Assembly: GCA_000727475.1 (NCBI GenBank)
Contig: KL647307.1
Span: forward strand, 960,701 to 1,024,700
Source of the DNA: Sarcocystis neurona
Taxonomy: Eukaryota; Apicomplexa; Conoidasida; Eucoccidiorida; Sarcocystidae
Length of the DNA: 64,000 nucleotides
Direction: 5' to 3'
Shown here: positions 63,913 through 64,000 of the stretch, piece after piece
Position numbering within the stretch: the first letter of the stretch is position 1
Layout: each line of letters starts with the position of its first letter
Position numbers and translations under genes: made by a program
The notes under the pieces: model-generated
What the model was told of the DNA's origin: nothing
The model's input: only the letters and a program-made list of their open reading frames with translations
Database searches by the model: none

Positions 63913-64000
63913 GTAAGAAATTGTCTTACAACGATCTCGCGTGAACACTACCGTCAGTCTCAAACAAACTTTGTGAATGCGTTAGCAGGGATAGGCAAAT

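Overview
The window is nuclear DNA of a spliced eukaryote, most likely a coccidian apicomplexan of the Eimeria/Cyclospora type. Base composition is roughly balanced. Introns are mostly 0.3-2 kb with clean GT-AG borders. Coding exons carry CAG-type trinucleotide tracts that read as Ala, Gln or Ser runs, and non-coding DNA is full of TA, TG and TAG microsatellites. The genus is inferred from style, not from a database match. There are no operons, rRNAs, convincing tRNAs, CRISPR arrays or insertion sequences.

Four genes can be rebuilt exon by exon, with intron phases agreeing at almost every join. (1) 7457-13332, minus strand: six-exon anamorsin (CIAPIN1/Dre2), the cytosolic iron-sulphur assembly electron carrier, 331 residues with both cysteine motifs intact. 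(2) About 19.06-31.8 kb, plus strand: a seven-transmembrane receptor of the GPR180/TMEM145 class (GpcrRhopsn4), with a very large low-complexity extracellular part and an unsettled first and last exon. (3) 36821-41882, minus strand: four-exon RACK1, a seven-bladed WD40 ribosome scaffold, 322 residues. (4) 44252-63912, plus strand: XPD/ERCC2, the TFIIH helicase, 18 exons and 1005 residues so far; it runs off the right edge.

The gene order is anamorsin (minus), receptor (plus), RACK1 (minus), XPD (plus). Anamorsin/receptor and RACK1/XPD are therefore divergent pairs, and receptor/RACK1 is convergent. The left 7.4 kb, 31.8-36.8 kb and 41.9-44.25 kb hold no supportable gene. Coding sequence fills only about 13-15 percent of the window.

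Functionally, anamorsin belongs to the cytosolic Fe-S assembly pathway and XPD carries a 4Fe-4S cluster, so the window holds a maker and a client of the same cofactor; this is probably coincidence. No wholly new system was found. The most interesting objects are the receptor with its enlarged ectodomain, the three long lineage-specific insertions in XPD, an unexplained 1.7-kb alanine-rich open frame upstream of the receptor, and two perfect hairpins.
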